Part shown: piece after piece, positions 7,207-14,576 of the stretch
How positions within the stretch are numbered: position 1 is the stretch's first letter
How the letters are laid out: every line of letters begins with the position of its first letter
From: CAYJAD01 sp964370675
GTDB lineage: Bacteria; Desulfobacterota; Desulfovibrionia; Desulfovibrionales; Desulfovibrionaceae
Reading direction: 5' to 3'
DNA length: 40,410 nucleotides
NCBI GenBank assembly: GCA_964370675.1
Contig: CAYJKC010000017.1
Location: 1 to 40,410 of the forward strand
The notes under the pieces: generated by a model
Databases searched by the model: none
The model's input: the letters and a program-made list of their open reading frames with translations, nothing else
What the model was told of the DNA's origin: nothing
Translations under genes and position numbers: made by a program

Positions 7207-8634
7207 CTAAAAATGTTCTTTTCTTTTAGACGATGAAGCAATGTCCATAGCTGTTCTATATTTTGCCACAGTACGCCTTGCAATGTTTACTTTCAAATGA
7301 TCTTTAAGCATTTCACCAATGCGTTCGTCACTAAGTGGGTTTTTAGGATCTTCTTCTCCAATAAATTTTTTAATGAGGGCTTTAACACTTTCTGAACCCA
7401 CTTGACTACCATCATCAAGTTCCAATGCACTGTTGAAAAAGAACTTTAGCTCAAAAGTTCCATGCGGAGTTGCCACGTATTTATTGGTAGTTATGCGGCT
7501 AACAGTTGATTCATGCATGGTAATATCATCAGCGATATCTTTCAAAATAAGCGGAGCAAGTTGAGTTACACCTTGTTCAAAGAAAGGGCGCTGATATTTA
7601 ATAATACTCTCAACTACTTTATACAGAGTTCGTTGCCTTTGGTAAAGACTTTTTATAAGCCAAGAGGCAGCGCGCATTTTTTCAGAACAATATTCTTTTT
7701 CACTCTCAGGTAAGTGAGACAAACTATCATCTTGCAAAGTGCTTGAGAGCTGTAAATGTGGTAATCCGTCGTCATTTAAGATAATAACAAAATCTTCGCC
7801 ATACTTATAAACAAAAACATCAGGGCTCACAAAGGTTGGCTCACCACCTCCAAAGGATGCCCCAGGCAGCGGTTCAAGTGACTGGATTATATCTAAATAT
7901 TCTTTTAAATCTTCAAGATCTAATTGGTATTTGCGCATGATAGGCTTGTAGCGCTTGGCTTCAAGGTCTTCTAAATGTTCCGTAACTAGGGCAACCAAGA
8001 TGGGATCGCGGTCATAACGCAAGTTACGTAACTGAATCATAAGACATTCTGAAGCATTACGTGCAGCAACTCCCACTGGGTCGAAAAATTGTACAGCATT
8101 TAAAACTTCTGCAACTTCATCTTCTGAGGCATTACTCATTTCTGCCACATCGGTTAGGCTTGCCTGTAAATAACCTGCTGATGAAAGGTTACCAATAATG
8201 ATTTCACCTATATCTTTTTGGCTGTCGGTAAGTGAAGATAAACGTAATTGCCAGAGCAAATGCCCTTCAAGGGATGGTTTTTCGGCATAGCGCGCTTCAA
8301 ATGGATTAGAATCGTCTATGGCCTCATATTCGCGTGGTTGTAGATTGCGGGGTGTGCTAGCAAATTCGCCAAGGTAGTCTTCCCAGTCGGCTTCTTTAGC
8401 TAGCTCTTTATCATAAACTTGTTCTTCAGAGCTGTTAGAACGAACTTCAGCACTTTCATTATCAAAGCTTTCTTCAAATCCTTCTTCAAGAAAAGGATTT
8501 TCCAAAAGTTCTTGTTGAACTGTTTCTACCAGTTCTAAGCGTGAAAGCTGCAAAAGTTTAATAGCCTGCTGCAGTTGTGGGGTCATCACAAGCTGCTGAG
8601 CAAGCTTCATTTGTTGCCGAAGCTCCAATGCCAT
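7207..8634 (-). CDS. rpoN: RNA polymerase sigma-54 factor RpoN
   Basis: Sigma-54 directs RNA polymerase to -24/-12 promoters and needs AAA+ activators. All regions are visible in 475 aa: a glutamine- and leucine-rich region I (MALELRQQMKLAQQLVMTPQ and following, residues 1-50), an acidic region II, the core-binding domain (about 120-310), and the C-terminal DNA-binding part ending in the RpoN box ARRTVAKYR at 452-460. AAGGAA (8641-8646) lies 6 nt before the ATG. It heads the rpoN-hpf-rapZ-PTS cluster. An element resembling a sigma-54 promoter lies 30-45 bp upstream, so autoregulation is possible. Confidence 0.97.
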   Translation of the reverse strand: MALELRQQMKLAQQLVMTPQLQQAIKLLQLSRLELVETVQQELLENPFLEEGFEESFDNESAEVRSNSSEEQVYDKELAKEADWEDYLGEFASTPRNLQPREYEAIDDSNPFEARYAEKPSLEGHLLWQLRLSSLTDSQKDIGEIIIGNLSSAGYLQASLTDVAEMSNASEDEVAEVLNAVQFFDPVGVAARNASECLMIQLRNLRYDRDPILVALVTEHLEDLEAKRYKPIMRKYQLDLEDLKEYLDIIQSLEPLPGASFGGGEPTFVSPDVFVYKYGEDFVIILNDDGLPHLQLSSTLQDDSLSHLPESEKEYCSEKMRAASWLIKSLYQRQRTLYKVVESIIKYQRPFFEQGVTQLAPLILKDIADDITMHESTVSRITTNKYVATPHGTFELKFFFNSALELDDGSQVGSESVKALIKKFIGEEDPKNPLSDERIGEMLKDHLKVNIARRTVAKYRTAMDIASSSKRKEHF

Positions 8635-8663
8635 AGCTTATTCCTTTTGTCTATAATAGTCCT

Positions 8664-8679
8664 TACAAATATTGTGCCA
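8664..8679 (-). promoter_or_regulatory. Sigma-54-like promoter upstream of rpoN
   Basis: The minus strand reads TGGCACAATATTTGTA. The sigma-54 consensus is TGGCAC-N5-TTGCW, so all fixed positions match except the final C, here T. Spacing is exact. Predicted initiation near 8652 leaves a short leader containing the rpoN ribosome site. The missing C of the -12 GC lowers confidence. Confidence 0.45.
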
Positions 8680-8981
8680 TAAGCAAGCAAGGTATGCAAT
8701 ATATAATAATGCAATTTATGCCTTTATAGTGATGTCATGTTAAAATAATTTAAATTATAGGGTATTATGATACATACTCTGCGCTTTTTTATTTAAATTC
8801 TTGACACAAAAAAGCTAGAAAGTCATATTGTATTAAATGTTCTAAATTACAATGTGTGTTATAATAATGTGTTATATTGCTATTTCTAAGCAGTTTTTTT
8901 GCTTTGTCCTCGAAGTACGGATATAGATTTATTATGGCACAATTGAAAACTGGAATGACTTTTGCAAAAATCAATTTGTAA

Positions 8982-9011
8982 AATATTTTGTCGTTAATTT
9001 GACAAAATATT
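8982..9011. repeat. 11-bp inverted repeat, operator-like
   Basis: AATATTTTGTC (8982-8992) and GACAAAATATT (9001-9011) are perfect inverted arms with an 8-nt spacer, about 50 bp upstream of the small envelope gene at 9063. The right arm overlaps TTGACA (8999-9004), a possible -35, so it could be an operator. No well-placed -10 was found at 17 bp. Confidence 0.4.
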
Positions 9012-9062
9012 GGTGAATAGTTTGGCAAAGGTCTTATAAACAAGTGATAATATGGAGTGTTT

Positions 9063-9473
9063 ATGAAAAAAATTGTTATATGCCTCATGTTCACTATGCT
9101 AATGACCTTTGGTTTTAGTGTAGGTATGGCTAAGAAAAACCCTGTTACAGAATTAACTGGTGAGGTGTGGATTGAGTCAACCAAGGATAATAAATTGGCT
9201 CTACTTTATGGGGTAGAATGTGCTGTAAGTATGGAATATGTCACTGCAAAATATAAAGCAGAACAAGGTGGAAAAAGCACTAAGCACCAAGATATTGTAG
9301 ATGAGCTGACCCCTTTTTCAAGAAGTTGGATCTTAGCCTTTTCAGATGCCAAGCGCGAAAAAATAGTAGAAGAAATTGATGCATGGTATGCCAAAAATCA
9401 AGATAAGTTAGATATACCAGTATTTAATGTTGTTTGGCATGAAGTCATAGAACCTAAGTTAAAAACGAGGTAG
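9063..9473 (+). CDS. Secreted small hypothetical protein
   Basis: The protein is 136 aa from ATG 9063, chosen over an in-frame GTG at 9057 because GGAG (9054-9057) is 5 nt before the ATG. The N-terminus is a signal peptide: lysines, a hydrophobic run (IVICLMFTMLMTFGFSVG) and probable cleavage after GMA. The mature part is mostly helical and charged, with TGEVWIESTKDNKLALLYGVE near its start and a tryptophan-rich end (SWILAF, DAWYAKN, VVWHEVIEPKLK). It has a single cysteine in the mature region. I do not recognise the family. It is followed 3 bp later by a glycine-zipper lipoprotein, so the two are probably co-expressed envelope proteins. Confidence 0.75.
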   Translation: MKKIVICLMFTMLMTFGFSVGMAKKNPVTELTGEVWIESTKDNKLALLYGVECAVSMEYVTAKYKAEQGGKSTKHQDIVDELTPFSRSWILAFSDAKREKIVEEIDAWYAKNQDKLDIPVFNVVWHEVIEPKLKTR

Positions 9474-9476
9474 AGT

Positions 9477-9704
9477 ATGAAAAAAATTATGGTCGTTGGA
9501 GTAATTGTATTAGCGTTGACTAGTGGTTGTACCAATATGTCAAGAACTCAACAAAGTATGTTAAGTGGTGCTGCCCTTGGCACGGTTAGCGGTTTAGGTA
9601 TTGCAGCCGTTTCTGGTGGTAGTGTAGGGCTTGGCGCAGCTTTAGCTGGCGCTGGTATAGGTGTGCTTGCTGGGGCTGTGGTTGGCAGCGAGCGTAATTG
9701 GTAA
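9477..9704 (+). CDS. Small glycine-zipper lipoprotein
   Basis: This is a 75-aa lipoprotein. The signal peptide ends in the lipobox LTSGC, so Cys18 would be lipidated. The mature part is a glycine/alanine-rich glycine zipper (GAALGTVSGLGIAAVSGG, GAALAGAGIGVLAGAVVGS) like those of OmpA-type and Rcp-type outer-membrane lipoproteins, which can insert into or pack against membranes. GAGG precedes the start, which lies 3 bp after the upstream secreted protein gene. No enzymatic motif is visible. A bidirectional terminator follows. Confidence 0.85.
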   Translation: MKKIMVVGVIVLALTSGCTNMSRTQQSMLSGAALGTVSGLGIAAVSGGSVGLGAALAGAGIGVLAGAVVGSERNW

Positions 9705-9727
9705 AATGTTAAGGGTTTTTAATCCTG

Positions 9728-9773
9728 AAAAGCATATAACATTATAGAATAAATATGATGTTATATGCTTTTT
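9728..9773 (+). terminator. Bidirectional intrinsic terminator
   Basis: Perfect 15-bp arms AAAAGCATATAACAT (9728-9742) and its complement (9758-9772) surround a 15-nt loop, with T-runs at either end depending on strand. It lies between the converging lipoprotein gene and glnN and can serve both. Confidence 0.85.
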
Positions 9774-9795
9774 CAGAATGTGATATGCTTAAATT

Positions 9796-11985
9796 TTATT
9801 TGAAAAATAGAATTTCTTGATAGCTTGGCAATGCCCATAAATCGTCAGCTACGACAATTTCAAGTTCGTCTGCCCATTTGCGTACTTCTTGCATGCAAGG
9901 TATGACATTTTTACAATAAAATTGAGCTTGAGCTAAAATATCGCTTGATTTTTTCTCTGCATTGTTAATTTGTTTTTCTAGTTTTAATACAGCATTTTGC
10001 ATTTTTTCTGTGCAGTGAACAACCATATCAAGAGCTTGAGTTTCATATGTCTTATTAATGGCCTTAAGGCTAGCATAGCTTGATGCTAGCTGCCCTTGAT
10101 AGCGCACGGCTGCAGGATAAATAATGGTTTGAGCCATGCGTTTAGCTAATATGGCTTCAGTGCGAATGCTTTTGCAATATTGTTCAAGATATATTTCTTG
10201 ACGTGCCTTTATTTCTGCTTTGCTCAAAATATTGTTACTTTCGTATAGTTCAATAATTTCTGGCCATGCAAGAGCGGTTAAAGCTTCTGGTGTGGTGCGT
10301 AAATTTGGTAAACCTCGGCGAGCTGCTTCCTTGTGCCAAATGTCTGAATAACCATCACCATTAAATATAACTGCACTATGTTCTTCCATTACATCTTGAA
10401 TAAAGCTTTGCACTGCATCGTTAAGATTTTCTTTTTTACCCTTGCAGGCTTTTTCTAAATAGTCTGCTGCGTATCCTATGGAATCTGCCATGATGGCATT
10501 TAATGCAGTTAATGGACCTGCTGCAGACATACTTGAACCAACAGCACGAAATTCAAAACGATTACCTGTAAAAGCCACAGGGCTTGTGCGGTTTCGATCA
10601 CCTGGATCTGCTGAAAATGCTGGCAAGGTATCAACGCCCACATGCATCATACGGCTTTCTTTAGCTCCTTTAATGCGCCCAGCCCTAAATTGCTCAAAAA
10701 CATCAGCCAGCTGGTCGCCAAGAAAAATAGACATAATGGCAGGAGGCGCTTCATGCGCACCTAAGCGATGGTCATTGGAAGCAGTTGCCACTTTAGCGCG
10801 AAGTAGAGCGCCGTATTTATGTACGGCACGAATCATACAAGCGCAAAAAACCATAAATTTTGCATTTTCATGGGGGGTGTCACCGGGGTCAAATAATGAG
10901 CCAAGCTCTGAATTGCCTATGGAATAATTTAAATGCTTACCAGAGCCATTAATGCCGCTAAAGGGCTTTTCATGTAAGAGACATTTTAATCCATAACGCT
11001 TTGCTACTTTACGTAACATGGTCATAATTATATGATTATGGTCAACGGCAAGGTTGCCTTCCTCAAAGCGTGGAGCAATTTCATATTGGCTTGGCGCAGC
11101 CTCATTATGCCTTGTCATGACTGGTACACCAAGTTTATATAGTTCGCGTTCAACTTCCATCATAAACGATAAGACGCGTTGTGGTATGACTCCAAAATAT
11201 TGGTCACTAAACTCTTGCCCCTTGGCAGGACGCGCCCCAAAAAGAGTTCGTGCTGCCACATGTATATCTTGGCGGGCAAAGTTAAAATTGGCATCAATTA
11301 AAAAGTATTCTTGCTCGATACCTGCATAGCTTACAATGGGTAAATGTGAATGCACATCAAAAAGAGCTAACAAACGCTTTGCTTGGCGATTAATGCTTTG
11401 GTTTGAGCGCAAGAGGGGAGTTTTTTTATCAAGAGCAATGCCCGTCCAAGATAAAAATACTGTGGGTATGCATAAAAAAGTACCATTGGGATTTTCCATT
11501 ATATAAGCAGGACTTGTTACATCCCAAGCGGTGTATCCACGCGCTTCAAAAGTTGAGCGCAAACCGCCTGAAGGAAAGCTTGATGCATCTGGCTCACCTT
11601 GAATAAGCATGGAACCAGAAAAAGCTGCCAACACACCACCATAACCGTCTGGTTGAATGAAACCATCATGTTTTTCAGCGGTAGTTCCGGTAAGCGGATA
11701 AAAGATATGTGTAAAATGTGTTGCACCTTTTTCTATGGCCCAGTCTTTCATAACCGAGGCTACAGTATCTGCAATTTCTGGATTTAAGCGTTGTCCAAAA
11801 TCAATAGTTTGGCGTAGGGCTTTGTAAATGCTTTTGGGCAAACGTTCCCGCATGGTTTTGTCATCAAAAACATTGCACGCAAAAATATCTTGGGGTCTGG
11901 TGTCGCAAAAGTTCAATGGTGCATGCGTTGGGCGATAATTAGTTATGGCTTGAATGGCATTGTTGCGGGCATTGTTTGAGGGCAT
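9796..11985 (-). CDS. glnN: Type III glutamine synthetase (GlnN)
   Basis: This enzyme makes glutamine from glutamate, ammonia and ATP, and is the large GSIII form (729 aa; family about 700-730) rather than the roughly 470-aa GlnA. Active-site blocks include KHDGFIQP, GIEQEYFLID, MTRHNEAAPSQYEIAP, GINGSGKHLNYS, ASNDHRLGAHEAPPAIMSIFLG and NRTSPVAFTGNRFEFRAVGSS. The C-terminal about 150 residues form the helical extension typical of GSIII. AAGGAG precedes the ATG. A sigma-70-type promoter sits 32-60 bp upstream. It is monocistronic, with a repeat-rich 537-bp region shared with the Crp/Fnr gene. GSIII has no adenylylation tail of the GlnA type, so control is probably transcriptional or by effector binding. 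Confidence 0.95.
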   Translation of the reverse strand: MPSNNARNNAIQAITNYRPTHAPLNFCDTRPQDIFACNVFDDKTMRERLPKSIYKALRQTIDFGQRLNPEIADTVASVMKDWAIEKGATHFTHIFYPLTGTTAEKHDGFIQPDGYGGVLAAFSGSMLIQGEPDASSFPSGGLRSTFEARGYTAWDVTSPAYIMENPNGTFLCIPTVFLSWTGIALDKKTPLLRSNQSINRQAKRLLALFDVHSHLPIVSYAGIEQEYFLIDANFNFARQDIHVAARTLFGARPAKGQEFSDQYFGVIPQRVLSFMMEVERELYKLGVPVMTRHNEAAPSQYEIAPRFEEGNLAVDHNHIIMTMLRKVAKRYGLKCLLHEKPFSGINGSGKHLNYSIGNSELGSLFDPGDTPHENAKFMVFCACMIRAVHKYGALLRAKVATASNDHRLGAHEAPPAIMSIFLGDQLADVFEQFRAGRIKGAKESRMMHVGVDTLPAFSADPGDRNRTSPVAFTGNRFEFRAVGSSMSAAGPLTALNAIMADSIGYAADYLEKACKGKKENLNDAVQSFIQDVMEEHSAVIFNGDGYSDIWHKEAARRGLPNLRTTPEALTALAWPEIIELYESNNILSKAEIKARQEIYLEQYCKSIRTEAILAKRMAQTIIYPAAVRYQGQLASSYASLKAINKTYETQALDMVVHCTEKMQNAVLKLEKQINNAEKKSSDILAQAQFYCKNVIPCMQEVRKWADELEIVVADDLWALPSYQEILFFK

Positions 11986-12016
11986 TCTAAACTCCTTTTG
12001 GTTTCTTTGCTCACAA

Positions 12017-12045
12017 ACTATATAGAAAAGACAGACTGGCGTAAA
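12017..12045 (-). promoter_or_regulatory. Sigma-70-type promoter of glnN
   Basis: On the minus strand TTTACG (12040-12045) and TATAGT (12017-12022) are separated by exactly 17 bp. Initiation near 12010 leaves a leader of about 25 nt before glnN. No sigma-54 -24/-12 element is seen in this region. Confidence 0.5.
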
Positions 12046-12155
12046 GAAATTATGATTATGCTTATTATTTAAATTTTTGTATATTTTTAAATTTTAAAAA
12101 TTTTTTTGTATTAAATCAATCTATTAAGTTTTAATTTTTTATGAGGATCATTTAT

Positions 12156-12181
12156 TATCTAATTTGTATAAAAATTAGATA
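12156..12181. repeat. TATCTAATTT inverted pair (third copy at 12288)
   Basis: TATCTAATTT (12156-12165) and its complement AAATTAGATA (12172-12181) are separated by 6 bp. The same 10-mer recurs in direct orientation at 12288-12297, inside an imperfect 11-bp inverted repeat. Three identical 10-mers within 142 bp suggest binding sites for one regulator, although AT-richness raises the chance rate. Confidence 0.45.
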
Positions 12182-12522
12182 TGGCTGTTTTGTGTTGTAA
12201 TAGCATTTTACGAGTATAATTTGTGGATTAATATTTTATTTTGTAAATATTGTTCATAGAGTAATTTATGTTAATTAATCTTGTAATTATCTAATTTATA
12301 AGATTATTTTTTAAAAAAGCTTAGCTGCGTATGGTGTCATCTATTACTTTTAAAAATTAATATAGACTATTCTGTTTGTTTTGTGTACTGTGTACAGAAT
12401 CTTAATATGAGGAGAACTTTTTTATACAAAATTGGTTTTTTGTATTGCTAAGTGTGCAAAATATGTTAGGATAGCAATAAGTACTCTCATATAATGTTTA
12501 ACTTAATTTAAGGGGTTTAATT

Positions 12523-13278
12523 ATGGTTAACTACACAAAAAAGATGCCGACTTTGGATGATGTTCGCACAAGCTTAAAAGAGCATCATGCTTATTCCGGA
12601 GCTGAACGAAAAAAAGAATTCTATTATAATCCAGTATGGATTGTGGACACTTCCCGTGAGTGGGAGAGTATGTTACATCTTGGGCGATATACAACGTTTA
12701 AGGCAAAGGAATATATTCCTCCTTCATTAGAGGGGCAAAGTGGTTTTTATTATCTGAAATATGGAAAAGTTAGAGTAGTACATAATACCGATAGTGGTAA
12801 GGATGTAACGCTTTATCACCTAGGTGAGGGAACACTTATGTATGATATGACTGTGCATGAATATAGCCCTCATTATTCTATTTATGCCATAACACCGGTT
12901 GAGGCATACTTCTTTCCGGAAGTACTTTTTTTAACAGAAAGTTTTGCTCAAGAACAACCTCATTTATTGCTAGGTTTAATTAGGGCTCAATCTTTAAAGA
13001 ATATGTATTATATGCGTAGGATTGCAAGTATTGCTGGAGGTAATGCTTTTGCTAATACTTGTAAGCTTATGCTTGAATTATCAAGAAGCTATGGCAATGC
13101 ATTAGAAGTACCGCTAGGTGTAACACATGAAGAAATTGCTTCATTGCTTTGCGTGCGTCGTAGTTGGCTTGGAAAGATTTTGCGCAGGCTTAAAGATGAA
13201 GGTGTCATAACCCGATGCACGAAGTCACGCTTAGTTATTGCTGATCTTGATAAATTAGCTGCATATGCAGCAGGATAG
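12523..13278 (+). CDS. Crp/Fnr-family transcription regulator
   Basis: The 251-aa protein has a cyclic-nucleotide-binding-type beta-barrel at about residues 48-150 (GFYYLKYGKVRVVHN and DVTLYHLGEG are typical), then a long dimer helix and a C-terminal winged helix. The helix-turn-helix is THEEIASLLCVRRSWLGKILRRLKDEGVI, about 201-229. The N-terminus is extended by some 45 residues relative to Crp. Only three cysteines (180, 210, 232) are present and none forms an FNR iron-sulfur motif, so it is unlikely to be FNR-like. The CRP cAMP-contact sequence is not evident either, so the ligand is unknown. It diverges from glnN, and paired operators nearby suggest autoregulation or control of glnN. A two-hairpin terminator follows. 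Confidence 0.88.
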   Translation: MVNYTKKMPTLDDVRTSLKEHHAYSGAERKKEFYYNPVWIVDTSREWESMLHLGRYTTFKAKEYIPPSLEGQSGFYYLKYGKVRVVHNTDSGKDVTLYHLGEGTLMYDMTVHEYSPHYSIYAITPVEAYFFPEVLFLTESFAQEQPHLLLGLIRAQSLKNMYYMRRIASIAGGNAFANTCKLMLELSRSYGNALEVPLGVTHEEIASLLCVRRSWLGKILRRLKDEGVITRCTKSRLVIADLDKLAAYAAG

Positions 13279-13316
13279 TTGAAAACTATTAAAAATAGTT
13301 TTCTGAGATTACCTTT

Positions 13317-13355
13317 ACTCCGCTCAAGCTCTATAGCTTTGGGCGGAGTTTTTTT
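13317..13355 (+). terminator. Intrinsic terminator after the Crp/Fnr gene
   Basis: ACTCCGC near 13317 pairs with GCGGAGT ending at 13349, with an inner AGCT-type stem and a small bulge, followed by TTTTTTT. A weaker hairpin (AAAACTATT / AATAGTTTT, about 13281-13303) precedes it. Confidence 0.85.
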
Positions 13356-13452
13356 GCACCTACAAAAAACTTCAATCTGAATCACCTAATTAATTATATA
13401 TTATTCTTAATGTTAATATTTACTTACATAAACTTTGTAGGTAGTATGCCTC

Positions 13453-14538
13453 ATGCACACAAATTCCATGAATGTTGTACAAAAGTTTTTTTTCTTTTTT
13501 AGAAAATATGGCTTATTATTTGCGCTTTTAAAGACATGGTACTTTTGTCTACGTTCTTTGTATATGTTTTTTGGCAAGTTTATGCCTGCGCATTTAATGC
13601 AAAAACTTTTTACTACCAGTGTTGTTCACTTTGCTTCTAGTGTATCCAAATTTTCAGTGGCTTCTTCAGCAAGCTATTTTGATTCTGCATCTTTACATAC
13701 ACGTCACCATATTTCTGATTATGATTATACGTGTATTTATGGACATGATGTCAATTTTACCAATGCGCAATGTGTTATTGTAGCGCATTGGGACCCCCAT
13801 GGAATAGTTGACCCCTATGTGGTGCATCAGTGTCGAGAATTTAAAAAAATGGGAAAAAAAATTATTTTAGCCTCAGCTCATCCCATTAATAGCTGTGAAT
13901 GCCTCAAAGATTGCAGTAGCTGGTGTGATGCAATAATTTTCCGCCAATGCCAAGGTTATGATTTTACCTCATGGAAGGCTGCCTTACACTGTTTTCCTAG
14001 TGTATTAAATAGTAAAGAACTTCTTTTAACCAATGATAGTTATTTTGGACCTATTTATAGCTTTGATAAAATTCATGCGCGCATGGCAACAGTGCCATGT
14101 GATTTTTGGGGCTTAAATTATAGTTTAGAGATAGCACCTCACTTACAAAGCTTTTATCTGGTTTTTAAGCCACAAGTATTACAGCATGAATGCTTTACAA
14201 AATTTTTTGATCATGTTGGTATGGATAATGGTAAGGACGTTGCTGTGGCATATGAAGTGTCTTTAGCGCTTTGGCTTGAATCTTATGGTTTTACAGGTGC
14301 GGCATATTGCACTTTGAGGTCTTGGTGCAGGCTACAACACAACTTAACCGTGGTAACTCCTAAGATTTTAATTTCTTATGGAGTGCCTTATTTAAAGCGT
14401 AGTAGTCTTTTTATAGATGGGGGTTATGCTGAATATTTATCCATTAGGAGGAACTATCAATCAGCATATCCTTGGCAACTTTTGGATAATTACTTAATAA
14501 GAACTAATGCAGATAATTTGTCATCATATATTAAATAA
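13453..14538 (+). CDS. RgpF-like rhamnan-synthesis family protein
   Basis: This 361-aa protein resembles the rhamnan synthesis F family (RgpF), implicated in building rhamnose-containing cell-surface polysaccharides. Supporting motifs are YDFTSWKAAL (169-178), LLTNDSYFGP (191-200), CDFWGLNYS (216-224) and LQSFYLVFKP (231-240), in family order. AHWDPHGIVDPYV (111-123) matches the N-terminal nucleotide-sugar region of the domain. The first 45 residues are hydrophobic and basic, perhaps a membrane-associating segment, and include five consecutive Phe from T-rich DNA. It has no polysaccharide neighbours, so acceptor and sugar are unknown. Its end faces nikDE. The start is uncertain because no strong ribosome site is visible; Met6 is an alternative. 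Confidence 0.75.
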   Translation: MHTNSMNVVQKFFFFFRKYGLLFALLKTWYFCLRSLYMFFGKFMPAHLMQKLFTTSVVHFASSVSKFSVASSASYFDSASLHTRHHISDYDYTCIYGHDVNFTNAQCVIVAHWDPHGIVDPYVVHQCREFKKMGKKIILASAHPINSCECLKDCSSWCDAIIFRQCQGYDFTSWKAALHCFPSVLNSKELLLTNDSYFGPIYSFDKIHARMATVPCDFWGLNYSLEIAPHLQSFYLVFKPQVLQHECFTKFFDHVGMDNGKDVAVAYEVSLALWLESYGFTGAAYCTLRSWCRLQHNLTVVTPKILISYGVPYLKRSSLFIDGGYAEYLSIRRNYQSAYPWQLLDNYLIRTNADNLSSYIK

Positions 14539-14576
14539 AAGTGTTTTTAACAGGACATTATGCTTATTAACTATTA

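Larger units (their letters stand above)
8635..9062. other. AT-rich divergent intergenic region
   Basis: This 428-bp gap separates rpoN from a rightward gene pair. It holds the sigma-54-like element at 8664-8679 and an 11-bp inverted repeat at 8982-9011. An open frame on the minus strand (8789-9184) runs through it but overlaps the signal-peptide gene and resembles nothing I know. The rest shows no clear signal. Confidence 0.5.
11986..12522. other. Repeat-rich divergent control region, glnN / Crp-Fnr gene
   Basis: This 537-bp, very AT-rich gap has no credible gene. It contains the glnN promoter (12017-12045), three copies of TATCTAATTT (12156, 12172 inverted, 12288), an imperfect 11-bp inverted repeat around 12276-12307, a tandem TGTGTAC at 12382-12395 with the palindrome TGTAC-TGT-GTACA (12384-12396), and an ATTGCTA/TAGCAAT inverted pair (12444-12478) before a TATAAT at 12490-12495. 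The length and density of symmetric motifs suggest complex regulation of one or both genes. Confidence 0.5.

Noticed and set aside
9022..9037. Possible sigma-54 promoter before the gene at 9063
   Set aside because: TGGCA is present but the -12 GC dinucleotide is replaced by AT, so the key contact is missing.
8789..9184. 131-aa open frame on the minus strand
   Set aside because: Its first third is antisense to a well-supported signal-peptide gene, it has no ribosome site, and its Ile/Asn/Tyr-rich composition is what random AT-rich DNA gives. A decayed gene in 8789-9050 cannot be excluded.
12001..12522. A small gene or sigma-54 promoter in the glnN upstream gap
   Set aside because: All six frames are broken by frequent stops, and no TGGCAC-N5-TTGC element is seen toward either gene.
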